Position numbers and translations under genes: made by a program. Positions 1 through 9,990 of a stretch of DNA of 64,000 nt are shown in pieces (position 1 is the stretch's first letter; each line of letters starts with the position of its first letter). The notes beneath the pieces were generated by a model. The model saw only the letters and a program-made list of their open reading frames with translations. It was not told the origin of the DNA and ran no database searches. This DNA comes from Lysobacter defluvii IMMIB APB-9 = DSM 18482 (GTDB lineage: Bacteria > Pseudomonadota > Gammaproteobacteria > Xanthomonadales > Xanthomonadaceae): contig NZ_AUHT01000004.1 in the NCBI RefSeq assembly GCF_000423325.1, forward strand, positions 1 through 64,000, written 5' to 3'.

Positions 1-655
1 CATCGACCTGTCCGCGGACTACCGCTTCGACCCGGCCTGGTACTACGGCCTGCCGGAGCTGACGCGCGGACGGTATGCGGGCCAGCGGCGGATCAGCAAT
101 CCCGGCTGCTACGCCACCGCCATGCAACTGGCGATCGCGCCCATGCTCGGGCTGCTGGACGGTCCCGTGCAGTGCTTCGGCGTGTCGGGGTACTCGGGGG
201 CGGGCACCACGCCGTCGGACCGCAACGATCCCGGGAAGCTGCGCGACAACCTGATGCCGTATGCGCTGGCCGGGCACGTGCACGAGCGCGAGGTCGGCAG
301 CCAGCTCGGCCACGCCATCGAATTCATGCCGCACGTCGCGCCGCACTTCCGCGGCATCACGATGACGGTGAACATGCACCTGGCGGAGCCGCTGCGGGCG
401 GACGAGGTCGTCGACCGTTACCGCGGCCGCTATGCCGGCGAGCCGCTCGTCCGGATCGTCGAGGACGCTCCGTGGGTGAGTGCGATCGCCGGGCGCCACC
501 ATGTCGAGATCGGCGGCTTCACCCTTTCGGAAGACGGCAGGCGGCTGGTGGTCGTGGCGACCGAGGACAACCTGCTCAAGGGCGCGGCCACGCAGGCGCT
601 GCAGAATCTCAACCTCGCCTTCGGCTACCCCGAGCTGACCGCCATCACGCCCTGA
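1..655 (+). CDS. argC: N-acetyl-gamma-glutamyl-phosphate reductase, 5'-truncated by window edge
   Basis: ArgC makes N-acetylglutamate semialdehyde by NADPH-dependent reduction of N-acetylglutamyl phosphate, the third step of arginine synthesis, in the cytoplasm. The reading frame is open from base 2 and the start lies outside the window. The catalytic cysteine sits in the motif NPGCYAT (Cys codon 107-109). It is preceded by DLSADYRF and YGLPEL and followed by SGAGTTP-like and [10 protein letters not shown] segments typical of ArgC. The next gene, argH, is 56 bases downstream on the same strand, as in the arginine-proline block of xanthomonads. Identity is secure; only the N-terminal NADP-binding part is missing. 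Confidence 0.95.
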   Translation, partial: IDLSADYRFDPAWYYGLPELTRGRYAGQRRISNPGCYATAMQLAIAPMLGLLDGPVQCFGVSGYSGAGTTPSDRNDPGKLRDNLMPYALAGHVHEREVGSQLGHAIEFMPHVAPHFRGITMTVNMHLAEPLRADEVVDRYRGRYAGEPLVRIVEDAPWVSAIAGRHHVEIGGFTLSEDGRRLVVVATEDNLLKGAATQALQNLNLAFGYPELTAITP

Positions 656-711
656 CCCACGTTCCTGCAGGAGCGGCCCGGGCCGCGAACCTGCCATTTC
701 CAGGACACAAC

Positions 712-1992
712 ATGACCGACCTCCTCTGGCAGAAGCCCGGCGTCCGCGTCGACGAGCGCATCCAGCAGTTCTGTGCCGGTGACGACGTCATCCTCGACCG
801 CGAGTTCTTCCTGTTCGACATCCAGGCCAGCCGCGCGCACGCGGAAGGGCTGCAGCGGATCGGCATCCTCTCGGCGGAAGAGCTCGCCGCGATCGGCCGC
901 GAACTGGACGCGCTGGCCGAGGACTTCCGCTCGGGCGCGTTCGTGCTCGACGGCCGCTACGAGGACGGGCACTCGGCGATCGAGGCGCGGCTGGTGGAGC
1001 GGCTGGTCGACACCGGCCGCCGGATCCACACCGGGCGCAGCCGCAACGACCAGGTGCTGGTGGCGACCAGGCTCTGGCTGAAGGACCGGCTTGGCCGGTT
1101 GCAGTCGCTGTGCCGCGAAGTGGCCGAGGTCGCGCTGGATCGTGCGGAAGCCGAGCGGGACGTGCCGCTCCCCGGCTACACCCACCTGCAGCGGGCGGTG
1201 GTGTCCTCGCTGGGCATGTGGTGGGCGGCCTGGGCGGAGGCCTTCATCGACAACGCGGCGCGCGCCGCCGACACCCTGGACTGGGTCGACGCCAACCCGC
1301 TGGGCAGCGCCGCCGGCTATGGCGTGAACCTGCCGCTGGACCGCGACCACACCACCCGCGCGCTGGGCTTCGGCCGGATGCAGGTGGCCGCGACCTACGC
1401 ACAGCTCTCGCGCGGCAAGTTCGAGATGGCCGCCATCGAGGCGCTCGCCAGCGCCGTGCTCGACCTGCGCCGCCTGGCCTGGGACCTGAGCCTGTTCACC
1501 AGCGCCGAGTTCGGCTTCGTCGCGCTGCCCGCGCAGTACACCACCGGCAGCTCGATCATGCCGAACAAGCGCAACCCCGACGTCATCGAATTAATGCGCG
1601 CCAGCTACGCCAGCGTGGCGGCGGGGCGGGCCGAGATCGAGCAGCTGCTCTCGCTGCCCTCGGGCTACCACCGCGACCTGCAGTTCTCCAAGGGCGCGAT
1701 CTTCCATGCCTTCGGCCGCGGGCTGGGTGCGCTGGAGCTGCTGCCGGACCTGCTGCGGAACCTGGAGTGGAAGGCCGACGCGATTCGGGCGGCGCTGGAG
1801 CCGTCGATGTACGCCACCGACCTGGCGGTCGATCTTGCCCGGGAGGGCATGCCGTTCCGGGACGCCTACGTGCAGGCGGCGGATCCCGCGCGCTGGGCGC
1901 AGGGCGATCCGGGTGCGAGCCTGCAGGCGCGGGTGTCCCCGGGAGCGGGCGCGGACCTGCGGCTGGACGCCTTGCGCGCCCGCCTGGGGTGA
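712..1992 (+). CDS. argH: Argininosuccinate lyase
   Basis: Cleaves argininosuccinate to arginine and fumarate, the last step of arginine synthesis, as a cytoplasmic homotetramer. The 426-residue product starts [10 protein letters not shown]. It shows [10 protein letters not shown] (substrate binding) and the fumarase/lyase-superfamily signature [12 protein letters not shown], which carries the flexible loop and catalytic serine region. Length is slightly below the usual 450-460 residues. The same frame stays open far upstream through argC, so an upstream start is formally possible. The ATG at 712 is chosen because the protein aligns from there and argC ends at 655. Confidence 0.95.
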   Translation: MTDLLWQKPGVRVDERIQQFCAGDDVILDREFFLFDIQASRAHAEGLQRIGILSAEELAAIGRELDALAEDFRSGAFVLDGRYEDGHSAIEARLVERLVDTGRRIHTGRSRNDQVLVATRLWLKDRLGRLQSLCREVAEVALDRAEAERDVPLPGYTHLQRAVVSSLGMWWAAWAEAFIDNAARAADTLDWVDANPLGSAAGYGVNLPLDRDHTTRALGFGRMQVAATYAQLSRGKFEMAAIEALASAVLDLRRLAWDLSLFTSAEFGFVALPAQYTTGSSIMPNKRNPDVIELMRASYASVAAGRAEIEQLLSLPSGYHRDLQFSKGAIFHAFGRGLGALELLPDLLRNLEWKADAIRAALEPSMYATDLAVDLAREGMPFRDAYVQAADPARWAQGDPGASLQARVSPGAGADLRLDALRARLG

Positions 1993-2344
1993 CGCCGCGC
2001 TGGCGCCGGACCAGCCCGCGGGTTGGTCCGGACGCCAGCGTATGTTAGGCTACCCCGCTTTCGAGTACAGCTTCCGGCGTTGGTGTACGTAACGCCGCTG
2101 TCCTGCTCGTGCATCCGCTGGCCGCGTCGGTCGCAATGGGAAGGATGCACGCGTCAATCGCGAACACCGCCGGTGCGTCGCTCCCGCAGGACAGTTTGCA
2201 ATCCCCAGGTTCGACCTTGGGCGTGGAGCGGGCCTACCGCTTCGTCCATGCCGGAATCGGCTGTTCTCCCGCCGCGTCGCGCGGCGTTGTTCGTGCGGCG
2301 TGCACAGGCCCCAAGCAGGCACGACCAGGAGGACTGACAGCACG
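1993..2344. other. 352-bp intergenic gap argH-proB with a strong hairpin
   Basis: No convincing gene is visible here. The first part (2000-2038) can fold into a near-perfect hairpin with arms CTGGCGCCGGACCAGCC and GGTTGGTCCGGACGCCAG. It has no following T tract, so it could be a factor-dependent terminator, an mRNA 3' end or a repeat unit. The remaining 300 bases hold short unconvincing frames on both strands. A proB promoter or leader must lie here if proB is not co-transcribed with argH. Confidence 0.5.
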
Positions 2345-3553
2345 ATGACCCAGGAATTCCCCGAACAACCCATGCCGCGCTGGAAGCGCGCGGTGCTGAA
2401 GGTGGGCAGCAGCCTGCTGTCCGACGGCAAGGGCGGGCTCGGCAAGCGCAATGCGGCCGCGCTGGCGCGGATGATCGCCCGCTTCCACGACCAAGGACGC
2501 GAGGTCCTGCTGGTGTCCTCGGGCGCGGTGGCGGCCGGGCGCGGGCTGTTCGCCGGCCGCGATGCCGACCTCACCCAGCGCCAGGCGCTGGCGGCCATCG
2601 GGCAGACCCCGATGCTGGGGTTGTGGCAGGGCCTGGTCGAGCAGCCGGTCGCCCAGGTGCTGCTGAGCCACGACGACCTGCGCAACCGCCGCCGCTATCT
2701 CAACGCGCGCGCCACGCTCAAGGAGCTGCTGCGCGCCGGTGCGCTGCCGATCGTCAACGAGAACGACACCGTCGCCGTCGACGAACTCAAGGTCGGCGAC
2801 AACGACAACCTGGCCGCCGTGGTGGCCTCGCTCGTGGACGCCGACGTGCTGCTGATCGCCACCGACATCCCCGGCCTGTACACCGGCCATCCCGTCCAGG
2901 ACCCGGATGCGCGGCCGCTGTCGACCGTGGGCGCGATCACCCCGGACGTCATGGACATGGCCCGCGGCGGCGCCGGCGAGCTCGGCACCGGCGGCATGCT
3001 CACCAAGCTAGAGGCGGCCAGCAAGGCCGCGGCGGCGGGCATCGGCACGGCGCTGTTCAACGGCCGCGACGAAGCCACCATCGCCGGCCTGGCCGAGGGC
3101 CGCCTGCGCGGGACCTGGATCCCGCCGCACGGCCAGCGCCTGGTCGCCCGCAAGCTCTGGCTGCGCCACACCCCGCCCAGCGGCGGCGTGATCCGCATCG
3201 ACGAGGGCGCCGCCGAGGCGCTGACCCGCCGCGGCGCCTCGCTGCTGCCCGGCGGCGTGGTGGCGGTCGAGGGCGACTTCAGCCGCTCGGCGATGGTCGA
3301 CGTGCTGCCCGCCCGCGGGCGCAAGCGGCTCGCGCGCGGCCTGGTGCAGTACGCGTCGGAGGAGCTGGAGCGCATCGCAGGCTGCCACACCCGCGAGATC
3401 TGCGAGGTGCTCGGCTTCGACAACGGGGGCTCGGTGATCCACCGCGACGATCTGGTGCTGCTGGACCCCTCGGCCACGTGCGAGCCCGCGGCGCCGACGC
3501 CCGCGGCGCGCGCGCCGGCCGCCACCCCCGCACCCATTCTGGAGGCATGCTGA
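2345..3553 (+). CDS. proB: Glutamate 5-kinase with C-terminal PUA domain
   Basis: Phosphorylates glutamate to gamma-glutamyl phosphate, the first and feedback-controlled step of proline synthesis. The amino-acid-kinase fold begins with [13 protein letters not shown] and contains [22 protein letters not shown] and GDNDNLAA. Its [10 protein letters not shown] segment binds ATP/substrate. Residues from about 290 onward form the PUA domain ([18 protein letters not shown]). An alanine/proline-rich tail of about 20 residues follows. ATG 2345 is chosen because AGGAGG lies 11 bases upstream (2328-2333); the frame is open further upstream. Its stop overlaps the proA start, so proB and proA are translationally coupled. 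Confidence 0.95.
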   Translation: MTQEFPEQPMPRWKRAVLKVGSSLLSDGKGGLGKRNAAALARMIARFHDQGREVLLVSSGAVAAGRGLFAGRDADLTQRQALAAIGQTPMLGLWQGLVEQPVAQVLLSHDDLRNRRRYLNARATLKELLRAGALPIVNENDTVAVDELKVGDNDNLAAVVASLVDADVLLIATDIPGLYTGHPVQDPDARPLSTVGAITPDVMDMARGGAGELGTGGMLTKLEAASKAAAAGIGTALFNGRDEATIAGLAEGRLRGTWIPPHGQRLVARKLWLRHTPPSGGVIRIDEGAAEALTRRGASLLPGGVVAVEGDFSRSAMVDVLPARGRKRLARGLVQYASEELERIAGCHTREICEVLGFDNGGSVIHRDDLVLLDPSATCEPAAPTPAARAPAATPAPILEAC

Positions 3554-4833
3554 TGACCGGATACGTACGGAACCTCGCCCTGAAGGCCCGCGAGGCCGCC
3601 ACCCGCCTGGCCACGCTCGACGGCGCGGCGCGCGCGGCGCTGCTGCAGTCGATGGCCGATGCCGTCGACGCCGGCCGCGACACCATCCTGGAGGCGAACG
3701 CGCGCGACATGGAGCGCGCCCGCGCCAACGGCACCACCGGCGCGATGCTGGACCGCCTGGAACTGGACCCGGGCCGCATCGACGGGATCGTGCAGGCGAT
3801 CCGCGAGGTTGCCGCGCTGCCCGACCCTGTGGGGCAGGTGACGCGGACCGAGACGCTGGACAACGGCCTCCGGGTCGACCGCGTCCGCATCCCGCTGGGC
3901 CTGATCGCGATGATCTACGAGGCCCGTCCGAACGTGACCGCCGACGCCGCCGCGCTGTGCCTGCGGGCCGGCAACGCGGTGTTGCTGCGTGGCGGCTCCG
4001 AGGCGCGCGACAGCAACATCGCCATAGCCCGCTGTCTGCACTCGGCGCTGGAGCAACACGGCCTGCCGCGCGAGGCGGTGGCCCTGCTGGAGGACACCGC
4101 GCGCGAGCACGTGCTCGAGCTGCTGCAGCTGTCGGACCTGGTCGACCTGGCGATCCCGCGGGGCGGCGAGCGCCTGATCCGCTTCGTGGCCGAGAACGCC
4201 CGGGTGCCGGTGATCAAGCACTACAAGGGCGTGTGCCACCTGTACGTGGACCGCGCCGCCGACCCGGCGCTGGCGCTGAAGCTGGCCATCGACGGAAAGC
4301 TCTCAAGGCCCGGCGTGTGCAATGCCCTTGAGACGATGCTGGTGCACGCCGACATCGCCGGCGGCTGGCTGCCAGGCGCGTTGGCCGAGCTGCAGGCCCG
4401 GGGTGCGGAGATCCGCGGCGACGAGCGGACCCGCGAGCTGTTCCCGGCGGCGAAGCCGGCCACGGAAGAGGACTACGACACCGAGTACCTGGCCCCGGTG
4501 TTGACGGTGAAGGTGGTCGACGGCTTCGACGAGGCGGTCGCGCACATCCAGCGCCATACCTCCGACCACACCGAGGTCATCGCCACGGGCGACCAGGACA
4601 CGGCCGACCGCTTCGTGCGCTCGATCCGCAGCTCCGCGGTCATGGTCAACGCCTCCTCGCGCTTCAACGACGGCGGCGCGCTGGGCCTGGGCGCGGAGAT
4701 CGGCATCTCCACCACCCGGCTGCACTCCTACGGCCCGATGGGCCTGGAGGCGCTGACCATCGAGCGCTACGTGGTCCGCGGGGAAGGGCAGGCGCGGCAC
4801 GGCGACGTGCCGAAGGTGGCGGAGGCCGCCTGA
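3553..4833 (+). CDS. proA: Gamma-glutamyl phosphate reductase
   Basis: Reduces gamma-glutamyl phosphate to glutamate semialdehyde, the second proline-synthesis step. It belongs to the aldehyde-dehydrogenase superfamily. The 426-residue product has the cofactor segment [20 protein letters not shown], the RGGSEA loop and the catalytic cysteine in [10 protein letters not shown]. Start choice: the ATG at 3553 overlaps the proB stop by one base and has GGAGG at 3541-3545 with ideal spacing. An ATG at 3547 is possible but would sit only one base after that ribosome-binding site. Confidence 0.95.
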   Translation: MTGYVRNLALKAREAATRLATLDGAARAALLQSMADAVDAGRDTILEANARDMERARANGTTGAMLDRLELDPGRIDGIVQAIREVAALPDPVGQVTRTETLDNGLRVDRVRIPLGLIAMIYEARPNVTADAAALCLRAGNAVLLRGGSEARDSNIAIARCLHSALEQHGLPREAVALLEDTAREHVLELLQLSDLVDLAIPRGGERLIRFVAENARVPVIKHYKGVCHLYVDRAADPALALKLAIDGKLSRPGVCNALETMLVHADIAGGWLPGALAELQARGAEIRGDERTRELFPAAKPATEEDYDTEYLAPVLTVKVVDGFDEAVAHIQRHTSDHTEVIATGDQDTADRFVRSIRSSAVMVNASSRFNDGGALGLGAEIGISTTRLHSYGPMGLEALTIERYVVRGEGQARHGDVPKVAEAA

Positions 4834-4900
4834 GTACAGGGCGCACCCGGGGCCCGGCCGGCCAGACCCGGCCGGGCGCTTCCCGATCCGGTTTTTCCCC

Positions 4901-4929
4901 TTGCCGGCCCCCGGAACGGCCGTTACAAT
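4901..4929 (+). promoter_or_regulatory. Sigma-70-type promoter of tRNA-Pro
   Basis: TTGCCG at 4901-4906 and TACAAT at 4924-4929 are separated by exactly 17 bases. Transcription would begin around 4936, a few bases before the mature tRNA 5' end at 4943. A GC-rich hairpin (4852-4877) in the proA-tRNA gap, followed by a T run at 4892-4896, may end the proBA transcript. Confidence 0.65.
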
Positions 4930-4942
4930 GCGCTGCTCCCGT

Positions 4943-5019
4943 CGGGGTGTAGCTCAGCCTGGTAGAGCGCTACGTTCGGGACGTAGAAGTCGCAGGTTCA
5001 AATCCTGTCTCCCCGACCA
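4943..5019 (+). tRNA. tRNA-Pro, anticodon CGG
   Basis: The 77-nt cloverleaf with encoded CCA starts CGGGGTG and ends CTCCCCG-ACCA. The D arm is GCTC..GAGC. The anticodon stem CTACG/CGTAG encloses the loop TTCGGGA (anticodon CGG). The T arm is GCAGG-TTCAAAT-CCTGT. Two weak points are visible: a T-T apposition at position 6 of the acceptor stem and a G-T pair closing the T stem. It reads CCG, a codon heavily used in this GC-rich genome. Confidence 0.93.
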
Positions 5020-5027
5020 AGAATCGC

Positions 5028-5066
5028 GAGGAAGGCCGCCCTTTTGGGGCGGCCTTCCTCGTTTTT
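5028..5066 (+). terminator. Rho-independent terminator of tRNA-Pro
   Basis: A perfect 12-13 bp stem GAGGAAGGCCGCC/GGCGGCCTTCCTC with a short loop is followed by GTTTTT. It lies 9 bases downstream of the tRNA. Confidence 0.9.
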
Positions 5067-5088
5067 CCCTTCTCCCGCTTCTGCTTCC

Positions 5089-5200
5089 CTTCTCCCGCTT
5101 GCGGGAGAAGGTGCCCGAAGGGCGGATGAGGGCGCTCTTGCTCTTCCAGAAGCAAAAAGCAGGCCCTCACCCCGACCCTCTCCCGCAAGCGGGAGAGGGG
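5089..5200. repeat. Repeat family A doublet (REP/BIME-like), copy 1
   Basis: Two palindromes form one composite. The first is CTTCTCCCGC-TT-GCGGGAGAAG (5089-5110), followed by a conserved tail GTGCCCGAAGGGCGGATGAG. After a variable middle comes CCCTCTCCCGC-AA-GCGGGAGAGGG (5176-5199). The same composite recurs at 53877-53999 (inverted) and 56576-56695, and half units occur at 26212-26258 and 54901-54948. Partial units extend on both sides (5067-5080, 5213-5222). It fills the gap between the tRNA terminator and hisS. Confidence 0.85.
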
Positions 5201-5288
5201 GCAATGTTGCGGGCGGGAGAGGGGGCAAGAGCGGAGCGGCCCGGTAGACTTGTCGGCTCCCCCTGAACGCCCGAGCCCGGAGCCGGAC

Positions 5289-6659
5289 TTGATCAAGCCA
5301 CGCACGCCCCCCGGGGTCATGGAGCTGCTGCCCCGTGACCAGATCGCCTTCCAGCGGATGCTGGACACCATCCGCCGCAACTACGAGCGCTTCGGCTTCC
5401 TGCCGGTGGAGACGCCGGTGATGGAGTTGTCGGAGGTGCTGCTGACCAAGTCGGGCGGGGAGACCGAGCGGCAGGTGTACTTCGTCCAGTCCACCGGGGC
5501 GCTGGAGAAGGCGGGCGAGGGCATGCCGGAGCTGGCGCTGCGCTTCGACCTGACCGTGCCGCTGGCCCGCTACGTGGCCGAGCACGAGCACGACCTGGCG
5601 TTCCCGTTCCGGCGCTACCAGATGCAGCGGGTGTACCGCGGCGAGCGCGCCCAGCGCGGGCGCTTCCGCGAGTTCTACCAGTGCGACATCGACGTGATCG
5701 GCAAGGACAGCCTGAGCGTGCGTTACGACGCCGAGATCCCGGCGGTGATCCACGCGGTGTTCTCCGAGCTGGCGATCGGCAAGTTCACCATCCAGCTCAA
5801 CAACCGCAAGCTGATGCGCGGCTTCTTCGAGGACCGCGGCGTCGCCGATCCGGACCTGCAGGCACGGGTGCTGCGCGAGGTCGACAAGCTCGACAAGCGC
5901 GGCGCCGACTACGTGCGCGAAACGCTGACCGGCGAGGGCTTCGGGCTGGCGGCCGACGCGGTGGACGCGATCATGGCCTTCGTCCAGGTGCGCTCCACGT
6001 CCCACGCCGAGGCGATCGCCCACCTCGATGCGCTCGGCGACGGCAACGAGGCGCTGCGCGAGGGCGTGGCCGAGCTGCGCGAGGTGCTGGAACTCGTGCG
6101 CGCGATGGGGCTGCCGGAGGCCGACTACGCGCTCAACTTCTCCATCGCCCGGGGCCTGGACTACTACACCGGCACCGTCTACGAGACCACGCTGGACGAC
6201 TACCCGCAGATCGGTTCGATCTGCTCCGGCGGCCGCTACGAGAACCTGGCCAGCCACTACACCAAGTCGAAGCTGCCCGGCGTGGGCATCTCCATCGGCC
6301 TGACCCGGCTGTTCTGGCAGCTGCGCGAGGCCGGGCTGGTGGGCACGGGCGAGAGCACGGTCGACGTGCTGGTCACCCAGATGGATGCCGACGCGCTGCC
6401 GCAGTCGCTGGCGCTGGCCTCCGAGCTGCGCGCCGGCGGGATCGACACCGAGGTGGTCATGGAGGCGTCCAAGCTGGGCAAGCAGTTCAAGTACGCCGAC
6501 CGTGCAGGCATCCGCTTCGTCGCGGTGCTAGGCGAGGACGAGGCGGCGCGCGGGGTGGTGACGATCAAGGACCTGCGCGACGGCGACCAGTTCGAGGCGC
6601 CGCGCGCCGGGATGGTGGCCGCGGTGCAGGCACGCATGGCCCAGGGGGAGGCGCGATGA
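5289..6659 (+). CDS. hisS: Histidine--tRNA ligase
   Basis: Charges tRNA-His in the cytoplasm; class II synthetase, dimeric. The protein begins [16 protein letters not shown]. It shows motif 2 around [21 protein letters not shown], the histidine-specific signature [13 protein letters not shown] and motif 3 [13 protein letters not shown]-terminal anticodon-binding domain starts near VDVLVTQMD. No ATG fits. TTG 5289 (preceded by GGAG at 5279-5282) places the start at the conserved IKPRTPPG N-terminus. TTG 5250 would add 13 residues and has poorer spacing. The stop overlaps the start of the next gene by four bases (ATGA). Confidence 0.93.
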   Translation: MIKPRTPPGVMELLPRDQIAFQRMLDTIRRNYERFGFLPVETPVMELSEVLLTKSGGETERQVYFVQSTGALEKAGEGMPELALRFDLTVPLARYVAEHEHDLAFPFRRYQMQRVYRGERAQRGRFREFYQCDIDVIGKDSLSVRYDAEIPAVIHAVFSELAIGKFTIQLNNRKLMRGFFEDRGVADPDLQARVLREVDKLDKRGADYVRETLTGEGFGLAADAVDAIMAFVQVRSTSHAEAIAHLDALGDGNEALREGVAELREVLELVRAMGLPEADYALNFSIARGLDYYTGTVYETTLDDYPQIGSICSGGRYENLASHYTKSKLPGVGISIGLTRLFWQLREAGLVGTGESTVDVLVTQMDADALPQSLALASELRAGGIDTEVVMEASKLGKQFKYADRAGIRFVAVLGEDEAARGVVTIKDLRDGDQFEAPRAGMVAAVQARMAQGEAR

Positions 6660-8551
6660 CGCCGGTAAGGCTGGATGGCCGTTCGCTGACGCGGGCGCAA
6701 CTGGTGGCGGTGGCCCATGGCGCGTCCGTCGAACTGGACGAATCGCGCCTGCCGGCGGTGGCCAGGGCCGCCGAGTTCCTGGCCGCGCAGGTGGCACGCG
6801 AGGAGCCGATCTACGGCGTCTCCACCGGTTTCGGCAGCAACGCCGACCGCCTGCTCGGTGGCCGCCGCGTCCGCAGCGGTGCCGGCCCCGACGCGATCAA
6901 CCCGCACGAATCCCTGCACGCCGAGCTGCAGCACAACCTGATCGTCACCCACGCGGTGTGCGTGGGCGAGCCGTTCGCGCCGGAGGTGGTGCGGGCGATG
7001 CTGTGCATCCGCATCAACACCCTGCTGCGCGGCCACTCGGGCATCCGTGTCGAGACCCTGCAGGCGCTGGTGGCGATGCTCAACGCCGGCATCGTGCCGG
7101 TGGTGCCGCAGCTGGGCTCGGTGGGTGCCTCGGGCGACCTGGCGCCGCTGTCGCACCTGGCGATCGTGCTGCTGGGCGGTGGCGAGGCCTTCTACCAGGG
7201 CGAGCGGCTCCCGGGTGGCGAGGCGCTCTCGCGCGCCGGGCTGGAGCCGGTCACGCTGTCCTACAAGGAAGGGCTGGCGCTGAACAACGGCACCGCGCAG
7301 ATGCTCGCCTGCGGCGTGCTGGCCCTGTCGAAGCTGGAGGAACTGCTCGACACCGCCGACCTCGCCGCGGCGATGACGGTCGATGCCTTCGCCGGCCGCA
7401 CCGGGGCGTTCGCCGAGGAGGTCCACGCCCTGCGCCCGCATCCGGGCCAGGTCGAGGTGGCCGCCCACCTGCGCAAGCTGCTGGACGGCTCCACGCTGGC
7501 CGACATCCCGTACCACCTGGTGCCTCGCTTCCGCCCGTGGACCCCGCAGGCCTGGGACCAGGACGACGCCGATGCGCCGGGCTTCGACCTCGCCTGGGAC
7601 TGGGTGCCGGCCGACCAGCGCCATGGCCGCGAGAAGTTCTACCAGCGCTTCCGCCCGTTCCGCGGCGGCAAGAAGCACCAGCCGCAGGACAGCTACTCGC
7701 TGCGCTGCGTGCCGCAGGTCCACGGCGCCGTCCGTGATGCCGTCGCGCAGGCCGCGCGAGTGCTGGAGATCGAGCTGAACTCGCTCACCGACAACCCGAT
7801 CGTGTTCCCGGACGCCGACCGCGAGCACGTCGAGGAGCAGGTGGTCTCGGCCGGGCACTTCCACGGCATGCCGCTGGCGCTGGCGATGAGCTACGTCAAG
7901 GCGGCGATCCCGACCCTGGCCAGCATCTCCGAGCGCCGGCTCAACAAGCTGGTCGACCCGGCCACCAACGACGGCCTGCCGGCCTTCCTGATCGGCAACG
8001 AGGACGCGACCGAGTCGGGCTTCATGATCGTGCAGTACACCGCCGCGGCCATCGTCAACGACCTGGCCAGCCGGGCGATGCCGGCCTCGGTGTACTCGAT
8101 CCCGACCAGCGCCAATGCCGAGGACCATGTCTCGATGGGCGCCAACGAGGCCCGCCATGTGCTGGCGATGGTCGAGGACCTGGGCAAGGTGCTGGGGCTG
8201 GAGCTCTACACCGCCGCGCAGGCGCTGGACCTGCGGCTGGACATGATCAACGCCGCGCGGGCGCTGGCCCGGGGCGGAGACGCGGCGGCGCTGGCCGGGA
8301 AGGTCCATGGTGGGCCGCGTGACCGCGACGGCGCGCTGCAGGACACATTTGGCAGCGAGGTGGAGGGGCTGCGCGCCGAGCTGGCCTCCGCGCCGGAGTT
8401 CCGGCCGGGCCGGGCGGTGGCGGCCGCGCACGCCGCGATCCGCGAGCGCATTCCCTACATGCCGCGGGACCGGGCGATGGACGGGGACGTCGCCGCGGCG
8501 GTACGGCTGGTGGCGGATGGGGTGGTGCTGGCGGCGGCCCGGGCTGGCTGA
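6656..8551 (+). CDS. hutH: Histidine/aromatic amino-acid ammonia-lyase with internal insertion
   Basis: MIO-type lyase that would deaminate histidine to urocanate. The MIO-forming ASG is at residues 158-160 ([14 protein letters not shown]) and the catalytic tyrosine is in IYGVSTGFG. His99 (IVTHAV) occupies the substrate-selectivity position. [11 protein letters not shown] keeps the glutamate typical of histidine rather than phenylalanine lyases. The protein is 631 residues against about 510 for ordinary HutH. Roughly 55-60 extra residues, rich in W/R/D, sit at about 283-345 just before YSLRCVPQV, and the C-terminus is also longer. It is translationally coupled to hisS (ATGA), and no hutU or hutI is nearby. 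A histidine-like substrate is probable; tyrosine cannot be excluded. Confidence 0.8.
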   Translation: MTPVRLDGRSLTRAQLVAVAHGASVELDESRLPAVARAAEFLAAQVAREEPIYGVSTGFGSNADRLLGGRRVRSGAGPDAINPHESLHAELQHNLIVTHAVCVGEPFAPEVVRAMLCIRINTLLRGHSGIRVETLQALVAMLNAGIVPVVPQLGSVGASGDLAPLSHLAIVLLGGGEAFYQGERLPGGEALSRAGLEPVTLSYKEGLALNNGTAQMLACGVLALSKLEELLDTADLAAAMTVDAFAGRTGAFAEEVHALRPHPGQVEVAAHLRKLLDGSTLADIPYHLVPRFRPWTPQAWDQDDADAPGFDLAWDWVPADQRHGREKFYQRFRPFRGGKKHQPQDSYSLRCVPQVHGAVRDAVAQAARVLEIELNSLTDNPIVFPDADREHVEEQVVSAGHFHGMPLALAMSYVKAAIPTLASISERRLNKLVDPATNDGLPAFLIGNEDATESGFMIVQYTAAAIVNDLASRAMPASVYSIPTSANAEDHVSMGANEARHVLAMVEDLGKVLGLELYTAAQALDLRLDMINAARALARGGDAAALAGKVHGGPRDRDGALQDTFGSEVEGLRAELASAPEFRPGRAVAAAHAAIRERIPYMPRDRAMDGDVAAAVRLVADGVVLAAARAG

Positions 8552-8578
8552 CGTCCGCCGCCACTGCCGGGGTTTCGG

Positions 8579-8610
8579 ATGCCGCCGCGGTCTTCCGCGG
8601 CGGCATTTTT
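8579..8610 (+). terminator. Rho-independent terminator after the lyase gene
   Basis: ATGCCGCCGCGG-TCTT-CCGCGGCGGCAT is a perfect 12-bp stem followed directly by a T run. It separates the hisS-lyase unit from the his operon. Confidence 0.9.
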
Positions 8611-8621
8611 CGTTCCCGGGG

Positions 8622-8662
8622 TTGACCGGCGGCGCGTAGCACATTAACGTGCTAACGCGTTA
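8622..8662 (+). promoter_or_regulatory. his operon promoter with overlapping palindromic operator
   Basis: TTGACC (8622-8627) and TAACGT (8645-8650) are spaced by 17 bases, giving a plausible -35/-10 pair. The -10 element lies inside the 18-bp palindrome TAGCAC-ATTAAC-GTGCTA (8637-8654). A second perfect palindrome TAACGCGTTA (8653-8662) abuts it. The next gene encodes a TrpR-family protein, so autoregulation of the operon by repression is the natural reading. That link is inference. Confidence 0.6.
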
Positions 8663-8677
8663 TTACATTGGGACGGC

Positions 8678-8995
8678 ATGAAGCGTCGGGACGCCAGCAC
8701 CGCGGAGCAGTACCAGCACGACGAGCTCGATGAGCTTGCGTCGGCGCTGGCGTCGCTGCGCGATGCCGGCGAGGTCCGGGCCTTCCTGCTCGACCTGTGC
8801 ACGCCCGCCGAGCTGGAGGCGATGACCGACCGCTGGAAGGTCGTGCCGCTGCTGCTCGAGCGCATTCCGTACCGCGAGATCCACGAGCGCACCGGGGTCA
8901 GCGTGACCACGGTGGGCCGCGTGGCCCGCACCATCGAGTACGGCGCGGGTGGCTACGCCACCGCCATGCATCGACTGCATCGACATCGGGCCTGA
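8678..8995 (+). CDS. TrpR/YerC-family DNA-binding protein, probable his operon regulator
   Basis: The 105-residue helical protein of the TrpR-like YerC/YecD family contains [16 protein letters not shown] followed by the helix-turn-helix [20 protein letters not shown]. In Xanthomonadales this family stands at the head of the histidine operon and is regarded as its repressor; that statement comes from recalled knowledge. Here it lies 83 bases before hisG, directly downstream of an operator-like double palindrome. The ATG at 8678 is the first in frame and gives the normal family length. Confidence 0.85.
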   Translation: MKRRDASTAEQYQHDELDELASALASLRDAGEVRAFLLDLCTPAELEAMTDRWKVVPLLLERIPYREIHERTGVSVTTVGRVARTIEYGAGGYATAMHRLHRHRA

Positions 8996-9078
8996 TCCCG
9001 AAGCTTCGTCGTTGCCGGGGCCTTCGCCCCTTTCCGCACCACCGGCCCCTGCGCCGGACCCCTCCCAGGAGATCCCCC

Positions 9079-9990
9079 ATGCCCACCAACGGCCGCGCCG
9101 AGCGCGAACGCCTGCGCATTGCCATCCAGAAGAGCGGGAGGCTGGCCGAGCCTGCCCGCACGCTGCTTTCCGCCTGCGGCCTCGACTGGCGCGTGCAGGG
9201 CGACCGGCTGTTCTGCCATGGCGAGTCGCTGCCCGTGGACCTGCTGCTGGTGCGCGACGACGACATCCCCGGGCTGATCGCCGACCAGGTGTGCGATCTC
9301 GGCTTCGTGGGCCGCAACGTGCTGGCCGAGCAGGACGGCGAGCGGCGGGCTTCCGGGCAGCCGTCCGCGTTCCGGGAGTGGCGGGCGCTCGGCTTCGGCG
9401 CCTGCCGGCTGGCGCTGGCGGTACCCGACGGTTGGCAGTGGACCGGGCCGGGCCAGCTGGCGGGCCGCCGCATCGCCACCAGCTACCCGGTGCTGCTGCG
9501 CGAGTGGCTGGCCCGCGAGGGCGTCGATGCGGACGTGGTGCGGCTGTCCGGCTCGGTGGAGATCGCGCCGCGGCTGGGGCAGGCCGATGCCGTCTGCGAC
9601 CTGGTGTCGAGCGGCGCGACGCTGGCCGCCAACCAGCTCAAGCCGGTGGCGACGGTGCTGGAAAGCGAGGCCGTGCTGGCCGGCCCGGTGGAACCGCTGG
9701 AAGGGGTGCGCGGCGAGCTGGCCGGGCTGTTGCTGCGGCGCCTGGATGGCGCGCTGCAGGTGAGGAACACCCGGCTGTTGATGTTCCAGGCCAGCCGGGA
9801 TGCGTTGCCCGACCTGCTGCCGCTGCTGCCCACCTCGCAGACACCCACGGTGATGCCGGTGGAGGGCGGCGACCGGCTCGCGCTGCAGGCCCTGTGCGGG
9901 AGCGCGGTGACCTGGCAGCAGCTGGAGGCGCTCAAGCGTGCCGGCGCCAGCGGCCTGATGGTGCTCCCCGTCGAGGGGATGCTGGCATGA
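9079..9990 (+). CDS. hisG: ATP phosphoribosyltransferase, long form
   Basis: Condenses ATP with PRPP, the committed and histidine-inhibited step of histidine synthesis. The 303 residues match the long, HisZ-independent form with a C-terminal ACT-like regulatory domain ([16 protein letters not shown] region). The start of the catalytic domain reads [11 protein letters not shown], and [20 protein letters not shown] contains the PRPP-binding region. AGGAG lies 8-9 bases upstream of the ATG at 9079. The 83-base gap behind the regulator gene holds a small GGGGC-CTTC-GCCCC hairpin with only three Ts. The stop overlaps hisD by four bases. Confidence 0.95.
   Translation: MPTNGRAERERLRIAIQKSGRLAEPARTLLSACGLDWRVQGDRLFCHGESLPVDLLLVRDDDIPGLIADQVCDLGFVGRNVLAEQDGERRASGQPSAFREWRALGFGACRLALAVPDGWQWTGPGQLAGRRIATSYPVLLREWLAREGVDADVVRLSGSVEIAPRLGQADAVCDLVSSGATLAANQLKPVATVLESEAVLAGPVEPLEGVRGELAGLLLRRLDGALQVRNTRLLMFQASRDALPDLLPLLPTSQTPTVMPVEGGDRLALQALCGSAVTWQQLEALKRAGASGLMVLPVEGMLA

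Noticed and set aside
5067-5222. Possible CRISPR-like repeat region
   Set aside because: Palindromic REP-type units without regular repeat-spacer spacing and without cas genes; no CRISPR array is present anywhere in the window.
5250-5288. Upstream TTG start for hisS
   Set aside because: It adds 13 residues not matching the family N-terminus IKPRTPPG and has poor ribosome-binding-site spacing; TTG 5289 fits better.
9011-9033. Histidine attenuator before hisG
   Set aside because: The GGGGC-CTTC-GCCCC hairpin has only three Ts and there is no leader peptide with a run of histidine codons.
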